A stretch of DNA of 64,000 nt from Acidobacteriota bacterium (GTDB lineage: Bacteria; Acidobacteriota; Vicinamibacteria; Vicinamibacterales; UBA2999). The DNA is taken from NCBI GenBank assembly GCA_021730945.1, contig JAKFYH010000019.1, forward strand, positions 1-64,000, in the 5' to 3' direction. This document shows positions 15,976 through 24,446 of this stretch, in pieces. The position numbers and the translations under genes are program-made. How positions within the stretch are numbered: position 1 is the stretch's first letter; each line of letters opens with the position of its first letter. The notes beneath the pieces were generated by a model. That model saw only the letters and a program-made list of their open reading frames with translations, was not told the DNA's origin and ran no database searches.

Positions 15976-17420
15976 GGTCGGGACATGGCGGCGGCCGGCC
16001 GCGCCGTGGTGGCGGACATGATGAGCGCCACGCCGCACGTGGTCACCGCGCCGATCAACACATACCAGGTGAAGGCGACTGGCGTGGCCCACCATACGGC
16101 GGTCATCACGGCCAGTCCGGCGACCATGCCGGTAAAAGTGTCACGTTCGCTCACCTTCGGCGCGAGGGTGCCGAGCAGGAAGGCGCCGAGCACCGAGCCC
16201 GAGGCGAACGACAGCACCGCCAGGCCGGCGTCGAGCACCGAGCGGTCCATCCATTGAGCGCCGATCGCCACACCCAGTTGCACGATGCCCCAGGCCACCG
16301 TCGCCAGCTTCGACACCCGCATCTGGGTGGCCTGGTCGGCGGCCGGGTTGACGTAGGGCAGATAGAAGTCGCTCACCGTGGTGGCGGCCATGGCATTGAG
16401 CGACGGCGACAGGGCCGCGGCCACGATGGCGGCGACAATAAAGCCGGCCAGGCCGTTGGTGAGTTCACTGACCACGAAGACGGGCAGAATCTGATCCTGC
16501 CGCGCCAGCGTCACCGGCAGCGGCACGTGCTGGTAGAACGCAAACAGCATCACCCCAATCAACAGGAACAGGATGAACTGGGCAAACACGATAAAGCCGC
16601 TCAGGATCAGGCCGCGCGATGCCTCCCGGGCGCTGCGTGCCGAGAGCAGTCGTTGGACCAGAAACTGATCGGTGCCGTGGGTCGACAGCGTCAGCGCGAC
16701 GCCGCCCAGCAACCCCGCCCAGACGGTGTAGGCCTTGGTGAGGTCGAAGGCCGAGTCGAGGAACACGAAGCGGCCCGTCTCCCGGCCGACCTGGACCACC
16801 TCGGCCCAACCGCCCGGAATCCGGTTCAACAGCGCGATGGCGATGGCGCCGGCGCCGGCGATGTAGATGAACATCTGCACCACGTCGGTCCAGATCACGG
16901 CCGAGACGCCGCCGCGCATCGTGTAGATGATCATGGCGGCGCCCAGCACGAGTACCACCCAGGTGACCGGTACCTGGGTCACGATCGAAATCACCAGGGC
17001 AGTGGTGAACAGCCGGATGCCGTCGGCCAGCGACCGCGTGATCAGGAAGATCACCGCCGCCAGTGTCTTGACGCGCGTGCCGAACCGGCGTTGCAGCAGT
17101 TCGTAGGAGGTGAACAGCTCGCCGCGAAAGTAGGCCGGGATGAAGAGCAGGCTGACCAGCATGCGGCCGATGATGTAGCCGGCAGCCAGCTGCAGGAACG
17201 TCATGTTGCCGCCGTAGGCCTGGGCGGGGATGCCGATGAAGGTCAGCGTGCTGGTCTCGGTAGCGACGATCGTGAAACAGATCGCCCACCAGGGCACGCT
17301 GCGGTCGGTCAGAAAATAATCGCGGGTGGTCTTCTGGTAGCGCGCAAACCACGATCCGAAGGCGGTAATGGCGAGCAGGTAGGCGCCGATGACGGCGTAG
17401 TCGACTGCGGACAGCGACAT
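15972..17420 (-). CDS. sodium:solute symporter (SSS family)
   Basis: The 482-aa protein has about 13 transmembrane segments, as is typical of the SSS family (PutP/SGLT-like). Recognisable pieces are the start SAVDYAVIGAYLLAITAFGS, the TM2 segment WWAICFTIVATETSTLTFIG with its Na+-site region, and RSLADGIRLFTTALVIS. It imports a solute with Na+. Its place between a serine hydrolase and a glycosidase-like gene, beside amino-sugar catabolic genes, suggests a sugar, amino sugar or muropeptide substrate. The ATG at 17420 gives the usual length, and the product ends on the next gene's start. Confidence 0.9.
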   Translation of the reverse strand: MSLSAVDYAVIGAYLLAITAFGSWFARYQKTTRDYFLTDRSVPWWAICFTIVATETSTLTFIGIPAQAYGGNMTFLQLAAGYIIGRMLVSLLFIPAYFRGELFTSYELLQRRFGTRVKTLAAVIFLITRSLADGIRLFTTALVISIVTQVPVTWVVLVLGAAMIIYTMRGGVSAVIWTDVVQMFIYIAGAGAIAIALLNRIPGGWAEVVQVGRETGRFVFLDSAFDLTKAYTVWAGLLGGVALTLSTHGTDQFLVQRLLSARSAREASRGLILSGFIVFAQFILFLLIGVMLFAFYQHVPLPVTLARQDQILPVFVVSELTNGLAGFIVAAIVAAALSPSLNAMAATTVSDFYLPYVNPAADQATQMRVSKLATVAWGIVQLGVAIGAQWMDRSVLDAGLAVLSFASGSVLGAFLLGTLAPKVSERDTFTGMVAGLAVMTAVWWATPVAFTWYVLIGAVTTCGVALIMSATTARPAAAMSRP

Positions 17421-17433
17421 GGATGACGGCAGT

Positions 17434-18711
17434 TTAGTGCGATCCGGCTCCAAACGCCGCACGTCCCAGCTCGCTCAGGGTCCCGGCACTATTGGGTGGC
17501 GCGATCAGGGCGTCGTAGGAAAACAGGATGATGCCGGCGGTGCCGAGCTTGCCGGCGGCGGCAATGTGCTGCAGCGTCTGCTGCGACGTCAGGCGATAGG
17601 CGCCGATGCCGGCCCACACCGGGACGTCGCCGGCGTAGGCGCGCGCGGCGGCCACCTGCTGTTGGAACACCTCCGCGTCGGTGGTGTAGGCCATCGGGCA
17701 CAGCACGTCGAGCAGCGATTGGTCGAGCCAGCCGCGCCAATCCTGCAAACGGCCATCGGTGGCCTGCGCGGCATCGGGCACCACCGCGGCGCTCAGCACG
17801 GCGGCGGGCCGGGCGGCCTTGACCGCGGCCCGCACCTTCACCACCAAATCGGTCAGTCCGTTGCGCCGAAACTGGTTCCAGCGATCGGCAAACAGGTTGG
17901 GATAAGCCGCCGGATCGATCAGCTCGCGGGCAGCCGCCTCGCGGCGCTCCTGGTCGGTGAGGTCGGGCAGGATCATCGACTTGAACAAATCGATCGCCGC
18001 CGGACTGTAGTCGAAGCGGTCACTCGGGAAACGCACGTAGTCGAGATGAACGCCGTCGACGGCGTAGTTGGCCACCATCTCGCCAATGACGGCAGCGACG
18101 TGCGCCTGCACACCCGGATGAACCGGCGAGGTGTAGAGGCCCTCGACCTCGCTCGCGTGGGCCCGCGTCCACCGCGCGAGCCGGCCGATGTAGGCGGGGC
18201 TGCGGACGTCAACCTTCTTCATCTCCGCCGCCAACTCGAGCGGTACCATCAGCCAGTCGGGCTGGCGATAGACAATGTGTTCGCGCGACGCCGGGAGCGT
18301 GACCGAACTGGAGACCAGGTTGACGCCGACCCAGGCGTGGACCTTCAAGCCGGCGGCATGGGCCTGTTCCAGCACGGTGGCAAGCGGATCGAAGCCGGGC
18401 TTCGAGGCGAGCTCCGATGCGCGCGGTTCGAGCGTGCCGCCGTAGTAGGCATCGCCGCGTCCGCGCACCTGGACCATCACGGTGTTGAAGCCACCGGCCT
18501 TGGCCGCACTCACCATCTGCTGGATGCCCTCGGTCGACCCCAGGGTCGCCCTCGTGACCCACAGCGCGCGGGTCTGTTCCGGGGCGGCGCTCGCGCGAAA
18601 GGCAGTCGTGCCGGCGATCATGGCGATCAGCAACCAGAAGGCGAATCGCCCGAATCGGCGCGGCCCGGCTGAGGCCGGTCGTGCCACCACGGTGGAGGTG
18701 GTGTGAAACAT
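17434..18711 (-). CDS. secreted glycoside hydrolase-like family 10 (GHL10) protein
   Basis: The 425-aa product has a signal peptide (FAFWLLIAMIAGTTAFRASA) and a TIM-barrel-like domain of the GHL10 group: EQTRALWVTRATLGSTEGIQ, AKAGGFNTVMVQVRGRGDAY, VANYAVDGVHLDYVRFPS, and LLDVLCPMAYT near the end. Members are predicted glycosidases and often sit with cell-wall or polysaccharide genes. I chose the ATG at 18711 because it puts the signal peptide close to the N-terminus. It heads the minus-strand operon with the symporter and the serine hydrolase. Substrate not determinable. Confidence 0.86.
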   Translation of the reverse strand: MFHTTSTVVARPASAGPRRFGRFAFWLLIAMIAGTTAFRASAAPEQTRALWVTRATLGSTEGIQQMVSAAKAGGFNTVMVQVRGRGDAYYGGTLEPRASELASKPGFDPLATVLEQAHAAGLKVHAWVGVNLVSSSVTLPASREHIVYRQPDWLMVPLELAAEMKKVDVRSPAYIGRLARWTRAHASEVEGLYTSPVHPGVQAHVAAVIGEMVANYAVDGVHLDYVRFPSDRFDYSPAAIDLFKSMILPDLTDQERREAAARELIDPAAYPNLFADRWNQFRRNGLTDLVVKVRAAVKAARPAAVLSAAVVPDAAQATDGRLQDWRGWLDQSLLDVLCPMAYTTDAEVFQQQVAAARAYAGDVPVWAGIGAYRLTSQQTLQHIAAAGKLGTAGIILFSYDALIAPPNSAGTLSELGRAAFGAGSH

Positions 18712-18776
18712 GTGAACATCCCAATTTAGCACGCCTCGCACGCAGCCGGACCGGGCGCGGGTTGTAAGCTAGATGG

Positions 18777-19751
18777 ATGCACGTGCTGGGCATCGACGCC
18801 GGGGGCTCCAAGACCGTGGCCCTGCTGGCCGACGGCGAGGGCCGCGTGGTCGGTGAGGGCCGGGGTGGTGGCGCCAACCTGCAGGCCCACGGCGAGCTTG
18901 AAGTGGAGAAGGTCCTGCACGCGGTGATCGATCAGGCGGTGGCGACCGCGCCGGCATCGCCGGCGGCGGTGTGCCTGGGGATGGCCGGTGTCGATCGCGA
19001 AGGTGATGGCCGCGTGATCGCCGGCATCATGCGCCGCCTGGGTTTTCGCGACCGCACGCTGATCGTCAACGACGCGCTGATTGCGCTGGTGGCGGGCGTC
19101 GGGATTCCGGCGGGGGCGGGCGTGAGCCAGGGGGTCGTGCTGATTTCCGGCACCGGCTCGATCGCCTACGGCGTCAACCAGCGCGGCGAGGCGGCGCGCG
19201 CCGGCGGATGGGGCTCAGCGCTCGGCGACGAGGGGTCCGGCTACTGGATTGGCCGGCGTGCCCTCGAAGCCGTGGCCCGTGATACCGATGGCCGCGGTCC
19301 CCGTACCGGCCTGACGGCGTTGGTGCTGGCGCATTTTGCGTTGACCCGTGCCGAGCAGTTGGTGCCGGAGATTTATGATCACGCGCAGGGCAAGCGCGCC
19401 ATCGCCTCACTGGGCGCCACCGTCGAACGCGCCCGCGCCGACGGCGACGCCGTCGCCACCGAGATCATGCGAACGGCTGCCGACGAGCTGGCGCTGGCGG
19501 CGGCCTCGGTGATCCGCCGGCTCGACATGCGGGGCGAACCGTTTCCGGTGCTGCTGTCGGGTGGCATGATCCGGCAAGCGCAGTGGCTCGCCGATGCGGT
19601 CACCGCGCGCATGGCCGAGGTGGCACCGCGCTGCACCGTCGCCGTCCTCCACGAAGAACCCGCCATCGGCGCGGTCCGCCTGGCCCTGGCCGAGGCGCGC
19701 GGCGGTGTGCGGGTGCCTCCTTACCTCGATGCGTTTCGTCCGGCTACCTAG
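18777..19751 (+). CDS. BadF/BcrA-type sugar kinase, probable N-acetylglucosamine/N-acetylmuramic acid kinase
   Basis: The 324-aa ASKHA-fold kinase shows the phosphate-1 motif GIDAGGSKTVALL, the phosphate-2 region VLISGTGSIAYGVN and the GWGSALGDEGSGYWIGRRAL motif typical of BadF-type N-acetylglucosamine kinases. These phosphorylate GlcNAc at O6; the clostridial MurK member of the family also accepts MurNAc. NagB directly follows (start overlaps the stop by 1 nt, TAGTG) and MurQ lies convergent next to it, so feeding amino sugars into both enzymes is likely. The ATG at 18777 lies 65 nt from the divergent GHL10 start. Confidence 0.9.
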   Translation: MHVLGIDAGGSKTVALLADGEGRVVGEGRGGGANLQAHGELEVEKVLHAVIDQAVATAPASPAAVCLGMAGVDREGDGRVIAGIMRRLGFRDRTLIVNDALIALVAGVGIPAGAGVSQGVVLISGTGSIAYGVNQRGEAARAGGWGSALGDEGSGYWIGRRALEAVARDTDGRGPRTGLTALVLAHFALTRAEQLVPEIYDHAQGKRAIASLGATVERARADGDAVATEIMRTAADELALAAASVIRRLDMRGEPFPVLLSGGMIRQAQWLADAVTARMAEVAPRCTVAVLHEEPAIGAVRLALAEARGGVRVPPYLDAFRPAT

Positions 19752-20482
19752 TGAATATTGAACGATTCGACAACGAAGATGTCCTGGCCTCGGCGCTTGC
19801 CGTGCGACTGATCGAAGCCATCAGCCTCAAACCGCGCATCGTCCTGGGTCTGCCCACGGGCCGCACACCGGTGGCGCTGTATCGCGAGGTGCGCACCCGC
19901 AGCCGTCGTGGCCATGTTGACTGGTCGCAGGTGCGCACCTTCAACCTTGACGAGTTCGTGGGGCTGGGCGCCGGCGATGCCGGCAGCTATCGCACCTACA
20001 TGCAGGGCGAGCTGTTCGACCATGTGCGCATTGAACCGATCAATATCGGCATGCTCGATGGCCGCGCCGCCAACCTGGCGGCCGAATGCGCCCGCTACGA
20101 ACTGGCGATCGAGGCTGCGGGTGGCATCGACATTCAGGTCCTGGGCATTGGCGCCAACGGCCACATCGGGTTCAACGAGCCGGCCGACACGCTGGATGCC
20201 GAGACCCATGTCGCGGTGCTGCAGGCCGAAACGCGGGCGGCCAACGCCGGGCTGTTTGACGGCGACCTGACGCGCGTGCCGACCCATGCCTTATCGATGG
20301 GCATGGCGACCATCCTTCACGCGCATGAAATTGTCTTGATGGCGACCGGCGCCGAGAAGAGCAGTGCCGTGGCCGGGATGATCGACGGGCCGATTACCAC
20401 CCGGTTGCCGGCCTCGTTCCTGCAGGTACATCCACGGGTCACGGTCCTGCTGGACCGCGGCGCGGCCGCCCGGCTCGCCTAG
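19751..20482 (+). CDS. nagB: glucosamine-6-phosphate deaminase
   Basis: The 243-aa enzyme converts glucosamine-6-phosphate to fructose-6-phosphate and ammonia. It shows the family landmarks LGLPTGRTPVALYREV (phosphate loop), TFNLDEFVGLGAGDAGSYR (catalytic Asp-Glu region), LGIGANGHIGFNEPAD with the catalytic His, and THALSMGMATILHAHE. The GTG start overlaps the kinase stop by one base. The length suits NagB without the C-terminal allosteric extension. It finishes amino-sugar breakdown after the kinase. No NagA deacetylase is seen here, which the pathway needs, so that must be encoded elsewhere. Confidence 0.93.
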   Translation: MNIERFDNEDVLASALAVRLIEAISLKPRIVLGLPTGRTPVALYREVRTRSRRGHVDWSQVRTFNLDEFVGLGAGDAGSYRTYMQGELFDHVRIEPINIGMLDGRAANLAAECARYELAIEAAGGIDIQVLGIGANGHIGFNEPADTLDAETHVAVLQAETRAANAGLFDGDLTRVPTHALSMGMATILHAHEIVLMATGAEKSSAVAGMIDGPITTRLPASFLQVHPRVTVLLDRGAAARLA

Positions 20483-21432
20483 GACTGGCCGGCGATCAGC
20501 GCGCGCAGGCGCGGCTCGATGTCCTCGCCAATCGCGTCGCGGATCAGGTCGTCGGACTTGCGCAGCCGCGCGAGGGCCTTGACGTAGGTCAGACCGGTCT
20601 TCTGCATGACGATGGCGGCCTTGACGTGCCAGTGGGCTTTCTTCAGCAGCTTCTCGGCCTCGTCGTAATCGAGGTCGGTGACGATGTGCACGATCCGGCG
20701 GGCGCGATCGCGCAGCTTGTCCGACCCGAGCGCATTGACGTCGACCATCAGGTTGCCGTAGGTCTTGCCAATCAGGATCATGGCCGAGGTCGTCAACATG
20801 TTGAGGACGATCTTGGTGGCCGTGCCGGCCTTGAGCCGGGTCGAGCCGGCGATGATTTCCGGGCCGACCGCCGGGGCAATGGTCAGGTCGACGAAGGCCT
20901 GCAGTTCGTTGCGCGGATCGCAGGTGACGAAGATGACCCGCGACCCCGCCTTGCGGGCGCTGGTGAGCGCACCGCGCACAAACGGCGTCATGCCGCTGGC
21001 CGAGACGCCTATGACGACGTCCTTCTTGGTCGGGTCGAGCCGCGTGAGAGCGCGGGCCCCCTCCTCGAAATTGTCTTCGGAGCCTTCCTTGGCCTTGATG
21101 ATGGCGTTCTTGCCGCCGGCCATGATGCCCTGGACCAACTGCGGGTTGGTGCCAAAGGTCGGCGGCATCTCGGCCGATTCCACCACCCCCAGGCGTCCAC
21201 TGGTGCCGGCGCCGACAAAGACGAGCCGGCCGCCCCTGCGCAGCGCCTTCGAGCACATGTCGGCACCGAGCACGACGCGGTCGCGCTCCTTCTGCACCGC
21301 TGCCAGCATGCGGCGGTCCTCGGCCAGCATGAGGTCGACAATGCCGCCGGCATCCAACTTGTCGACGTTGAGCGACGCGGGATTAATGGCTTCGGTAGGG
21401 AGCGACTGCCATCGCGAACGGGGTGCGGCCAC
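20479..21432 (-). CDS. murQ: N-acetylmuramic acid 6-phosphate etherase
   Basis: The 317-aa SIS-domain lyase shows the family start TEAINPASLNVDKLDAGGIV, RLVFVGAGTSGRLGVVESAE with the phosphosugar loop, PPTFGTNPQLVQGIMAGG, and VVIGVSASGMTPFVRGAL. It cleaves the lactyl ether of MurNAc-6-phosphate to GlcNAc-6-phosphate and lactate. I chose the GTG at 21432; a longer in-frame extension upstream is a shadow of the recombinase gene on the other strand. It converges with nagB, the stops overlapping by 2 nt. Together with the BadF kinase and NagB it makes a murein-sugar salvage route. Confidence 0.95.
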   Translation of the reverse strand: MAAPRSRWQSLPTEAINPASLNVDKLDAGGIVDLMLAEDRRMLAAVQKERDRVVLGADMCSKALRRGGRLVFVGAGTSGRLGVVESAEMPPTFGTNPQLVQGIMAGGKNAIIKAKEGSEDNFEEGARALTRLDPTKKDVVIGVSASGMTPFVRGALTSARKAGSRVIFVTCDPRNELQAFVDLTIAPAVGPEIIAGSTRLKAGTATKIVLNMLTTSAMILIGKTYGNLMVDVNALGSDKLRDRARRIVHIVTDLDYDEAEKLLKKAHWHVKAAIVMQKTGLTYVKALARLRKSDDLIRDAIGEDIEPRLRALIAGQS

Positions 21433-21519
21433 TAGCGTGTGTTGTTCTCGACCACTGGAAAAACTGATGCTAGTCCCCACTGTTCCTGCTGTCAATGACG
21501 CATCGGCTAAGCTAGCCGG

Positions 21520-22407
21520 GTGAGCGCGCTGGTCGACGCCTATTTGTCCCACCTGGCCGTGGAGCGCCGCCTGTCGCCGAACACCGTCGAGAGCTATCGC
21601 CGCGACCTGGCGCACCTGCAGCAATTCGCCGCGGGCCTGGAGCGGGCGGTCGAAGACCTCGACCGCCGCGACCTGGAGGCGCTGGTGCGGCAGTTGATGG
21701 GCGAGGGGCGCGCGCCGACCTCGGTCGCCCGCGCGGTCGCCTGCTTTCGGGGTTTCTACCGCTTTCTCATCGTCTCCAGCCACCGCGCCGTGAATCCGTC
21801 GGCCGACCTGGAGGCGCCTCGCGCGTGGAAGACGCTGCCCAAGTTCCTGTCGATGGCCGATGTCGACCAACTGCTGGCGGCGCCCGATCCGGCCACGCCG
21901 CGTGGGCTGCGCGATCGGGCCATGATCGAGGTGCTCTATGCCACCGGCCTGCGCGTTTCAGAGTTAATCCACCTGAAGCCGCAGGATGTGAACCTGGAGA
22001 GCGGTTTCCTCACCACGACCGGCAAGGGACGCAAGCAGCGGTTGGTGCCACTGGGCGACGAGGCGGCGGCGTGGGTGGTGCGCTATCTCAAGGAGGCCAG
22101 GCCGGCGTTGCTGAAGAAGCGGACGTCCCCGCGCCTCTTCGTGAACGCCCGAGGTGGAGCGGGACTGAGCCGGATCGGATTCTGGAAGATTCTCACGGCC
22201 TACGGGCGCCAGTGCGGGCTCGGCGGCTCGCTCAGCCCACATGTCCTGCGGCATTCGTTCGCCACCCATTTGCTCGAACGTGGCGCCGACTTGCGAGCCA
22301 TCCAGATGATGCTCGGCCACAGTGATCTCTCGACCACGCAGATCTATACGCATATTCTGGAGGCGCGGCTGCGGGCGGTGTACGACAAGTTTCACCCGCG
22401 CACCTGA
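21520..22407 (+). CDS. site-specific tyrosine recombinase (XerD-like)
   Basis: The 295-aa length and the full catalytic set match XerC/XerD: Arg145 (ATGLRVSEL), Lys in TTGKGRKQRLVPLG, His241-x-x-Arg244 (HVLRHSFATHLLERG), His267 (LGHSD) and Tyr276 (IYTHI). The N-terminal SAM-like core-binding domain covers about residues 1-105 (DAYLSHLAVERRLSPNTVES). XerCD resolves chromosome dimers at dif. The start is GTG at 21520. No integrase hallmarks, attachment sites or mobile genes are nearby, so it is a housekeeping recombinase rather than a phage integrase. XerC and XerD cannot be separated with certainty by eye; XerD is favoured. Confidence 0.92.
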   Translation: MSALVDAYLSHLAVERRLSPNTVESYRRDLAHLQQFAAGLERAVEDLDRRDLEALVRQLMGEGRAPTSVARAVACFRGFYRFLIVSSHRAVNPSADLEAPRAWKTLPKFLSMADVDQLLAAPDPATPRGLRDRAMIEVLYATGLRVSELIHLKPQDVNLESGFLTTTGKGRKQRLVPLGDEAAAWVVRYLKEARPALLKKRTSPRLFVNARGGAGLSRIGFWKILTAYGRQCGLGGSLSPHVLRHSFATHLLERGADLRAIQMMLGHSDLSTTQIYTHILEARLRAVYDKFHPRT

Positions 22408-22422
22408 GCCGCGGATGTCGGG

Positions 22423-22470
22423 CCACAGATGACACAGATGACGCGCCGCAGATGACACAGATGACGCAGA
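22423..22470. repeat. CAGATGACACAGATGACGC repeat running into the start codon of the next gene
   Basis: Two copies of a roughly 20-nt word (ACAGATGACACAGATGACGC, then GCAGATGACACAGATGACGC) follow each other, each itself made of the 9-mer CAGATGACA/G. The second copy supplies the start codon and the first residues (MTQMTQ) of the PHP-domain protein. The same word recurs at 49112-49276. Confidence 0.9.
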
Positions 22471-24185
22471 AGGTGGGAAGTCGGCGGCGACTGAAGGTCG
22501 CGGTCGTCCTGGCCGTGAGCCTGGCGGCGGGTTGGTGGGCGCTGCTGCCGGCGGCGCCGGCGGCCACGGCGGTTGTGACCGGCGGCGGGCCGACCGCGCG
22601 CGGCGCGTACCACGTGCATTCCGATCGGTCCGACGGCAGTGGCACGGCCGATGAGATCGCGGCCGCGGCCGCCCAGGCCGGATTGCAGTTCGTCATCCTG
22701 ACCGACCACGGCGACGCGACTCGTCCACCCGACGAGCCGCACTATCGCCATGGCGTCCTGGTGATCGACGCGGTCGAGATCAATACCAGCGGGGGACACC
22801 TGGTGGCGTTGGGACTGCCAGCGGCGCCGTATCCGTTGGCGGGCACGGCGGCTGATGTACTCGAGGACGTGCGGCGCCTGGGCGGGCGCGGCCTTGCCGC
22901 TCACCCCGAATCGCCGCGGCCGGGCTTGCAGTGGACGGCCTGGGACGCGCCAGTGGACGGAATCGAGTGGCTCAACGGCGACAGCGACTGGCGCGACGAG
23001 GCCGGCGGGTCGCTGGCACGCGCCGTCCTGGCATTTCCGTGGCGCCCGGCCGGCGCCATGGCGTCCTTGCTGGATCGGCCGGTCGCACTGCTTGCGCGCT
23101 GGGACGCGATGGGATTGTCGCGACCGGTCCCGGCGCTGGCGGCGGCCGACGCGCACGCGCGCCTCAGTCCACGGCGGGCCGCCGATCCCGACAGCTCGGC
23201 GTGGCACCTGCCGATCCCCGGATACGAGGCGAGCTTTCGAGCCTTCTCCAATCATGTCGTGCTTGAACGGGCCTTGAGCGGTGACGGCCCAGCCGATGCG
23301 GCCGCCGTACTCGCGTCGATCGCCGCCGGCCGCGCCTTCACCGTGATCGACGCCCTGGCGACACCGGGAGGTCTCGTGTTTACCGCGACTGGCTCGGGGC
23401 GAACGGTGGGGATGGGCGAGAGCATCGAGGCCGGGGACGATCTCACACTATCGGCTCGCATCGGCAGCGTCCCCGGCGGCCGGCTCGTGCTGCTACGCGA
23501 CGGCGCCACGATGCAGGAGACGACGGCCGGTGAACTGCGGGTGACGATCGGCCGCGAGCCGGGTGTCTATCGAGTCGAAGGGCATCTTGCCGGCGCCCCG
23601 GGCACGCCGCCAGTGCCGTGGCTGCTGTCCAATCCCATCTATGTCGGACCAGCCTGGCCGGCCGGCGGGCTGGCGGCACCGGATGAACCGGTGTCGCGCA
23701 TTCCGGTGCGAACAGACGAGACCACCGTCGAACACGGCAGCGGCGACACCAGCGAACTGGTCACGACGCCAGCAGCGGACGCGAGGGCGCGCCGGTTGGC
23801 GGGGGAGCCGCCGATCGGGTGGCACTTCGCGCTGTCGGCCGGAGCGCCCGACGGGCAGTTCGCGGCGATCCAGTTGCCGACGCTCGGTGGACTCGCGGTC
23901 TTCGATCGCGTCAGGTTCCGTGTGACCGCGGAGGCGCCGGCCCGGTTGTGGGTGCAGTTGCGCGCTGATCGCGGGACCGAGCGCTGGGGGCGAACCTTCT
24001 ATGCCGACGCCACCACGCGACTGGTCGACCTGCCGCTGCGCAGCTTCCAGCCGATCGGTGAGACATCGGCGCAAGCGCCGCCACTCGAGCGGATGCGGTC
24101 GTTGTTGTTCGTGGTGGACACCCTGAATCACCGGCCCGGATCGTCGGGCCGGCTGATCATCACCGAGCCGGCGTTTGTGCGGTAG
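22452..24185 (+). CDS. PHP-domain metallohydrolase, CehA/McbA-like, membrane-anchored or secreted
   Basis: The 577-aa product has an N-terminal hydrophobic segment (VAVVLAVSLAAGWWALLPAA) and then a PHP domain with the metal motifs AYHVHSDRSDGSGTADEI, FVILTDHGDA and later RGLAAHPESPR and ALAAADAHARLSPR. A beta-rich C-terminal part (about 300-577) lacks a recognisable catalytic signature. PHP proteins of the CehA group are phosphoesterase or carbamate-hydrolase-like; the substrate is unknown. The start is uncertain because ATGs at 22452 and 22461 both lie in the CAGATGAC repeat. No Shine-Dalgarno is evident, consistent with a start created by the repeat. Confidence 0.85.
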   Translation: MTQMTQKVGSRRRLKVAVVLAVSLAAGWWALLPAAPAATAVVTGGGPTARGAYHVHSDRSDGSGTADEIAAAAAQAGLQFVILTDHGDATRPPDEPHYRHGVLVIDAVEINTSGGHLVALGLPAAPYPLAGTAADVLEDVRRLGGRGLAAHPESPRPGLQWTAWDAPVDGIEWLNGDSDWRDEAGGSLARAVLAFPWRPAGAMASLLDRPVALLARWDAMGLSRPVPALAAADAHARLSPRRAADPDSSAWHLPIPGYEASFRAFSNHVVLERALSGDGPADAAAVLASIAAGRAFTVIDALATPGGLVFTATGSGRTVGMGESIEAGDDLTLSARIGSVPGGRLVLLRDGATMQETTAGELRVTIGREPGVYRVEGHLAGAPGTPPVPWLLSNPIYVGPAWPAGGLAAPDEPVSRIPVRTDETTVEHGSGDTSELVTTPAADARARRLAGEPPIGWHFALSAGAPDGQFAAIQLPTLGGLAVFDRVRFRVTAEAPARLWVQLRADRGTERWGRTFYADATTRLVDLPLRSFQPIGETSAQAPPLERMRSLLFVVDTLNHRPGSSGRLIITEPAFVR

Positions 24186-24197
24186 CCGGTGGCAGCC

Positions 24198-24446
24198 CTA
24201 GTGCCGCACGCCGTGACGCACGCTCATCTCCCAGATCATCAGCGCGATCCCCATCCCGAGTAACCCGCCGCCGACCGCCAGCCACACGATCGGAAGAGTC
24301 AGGCTGGACGTGCCATAGCCGCCGCGTTGCAGGGCCAGGATCATCTGGATAAAGCCGGCCGGCAGACAGACCATGGCGCCCATCAGGCAGACGCCGGCGG
24401 TGACGTAGCGAGCGGGTGACGGCTTCTGTGGTGTGGGCGTGTTCAT
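24198..24446 (-). CDS. small two-helix membrane protein of unknown function
   Basis: The 82-aa protein has two hydrophobic helices (about residues 13-37 and 46-70: VTAGVCLMGAMVCLPAGFIQ and LPIVWLAVGGGLLGMGIALM) with short polar ends. Its ATG overlaps the stop of the Lpt permease fusion as ATGA, so it is translated with that gene. I do not recognise a family. It may be an accessory of the LPS exporter, but only the coupling suggests this. Confidence 0.65.
   Translation of the reverse strand: MNTPTPQKPSPARYVTAGVCLMGAMVCLPAGFIQMILALQRGGYGTSSLTLPIVWLAVGGGLLGMGIALMIWEMSVRHGVRH

Noticed and set aside
21520-22407. Phage or island integrase
   Set aside because: The protein has the length and motifs of XerC/XerD and there are no attachment repeats, tRNA or mobile genes beside it.
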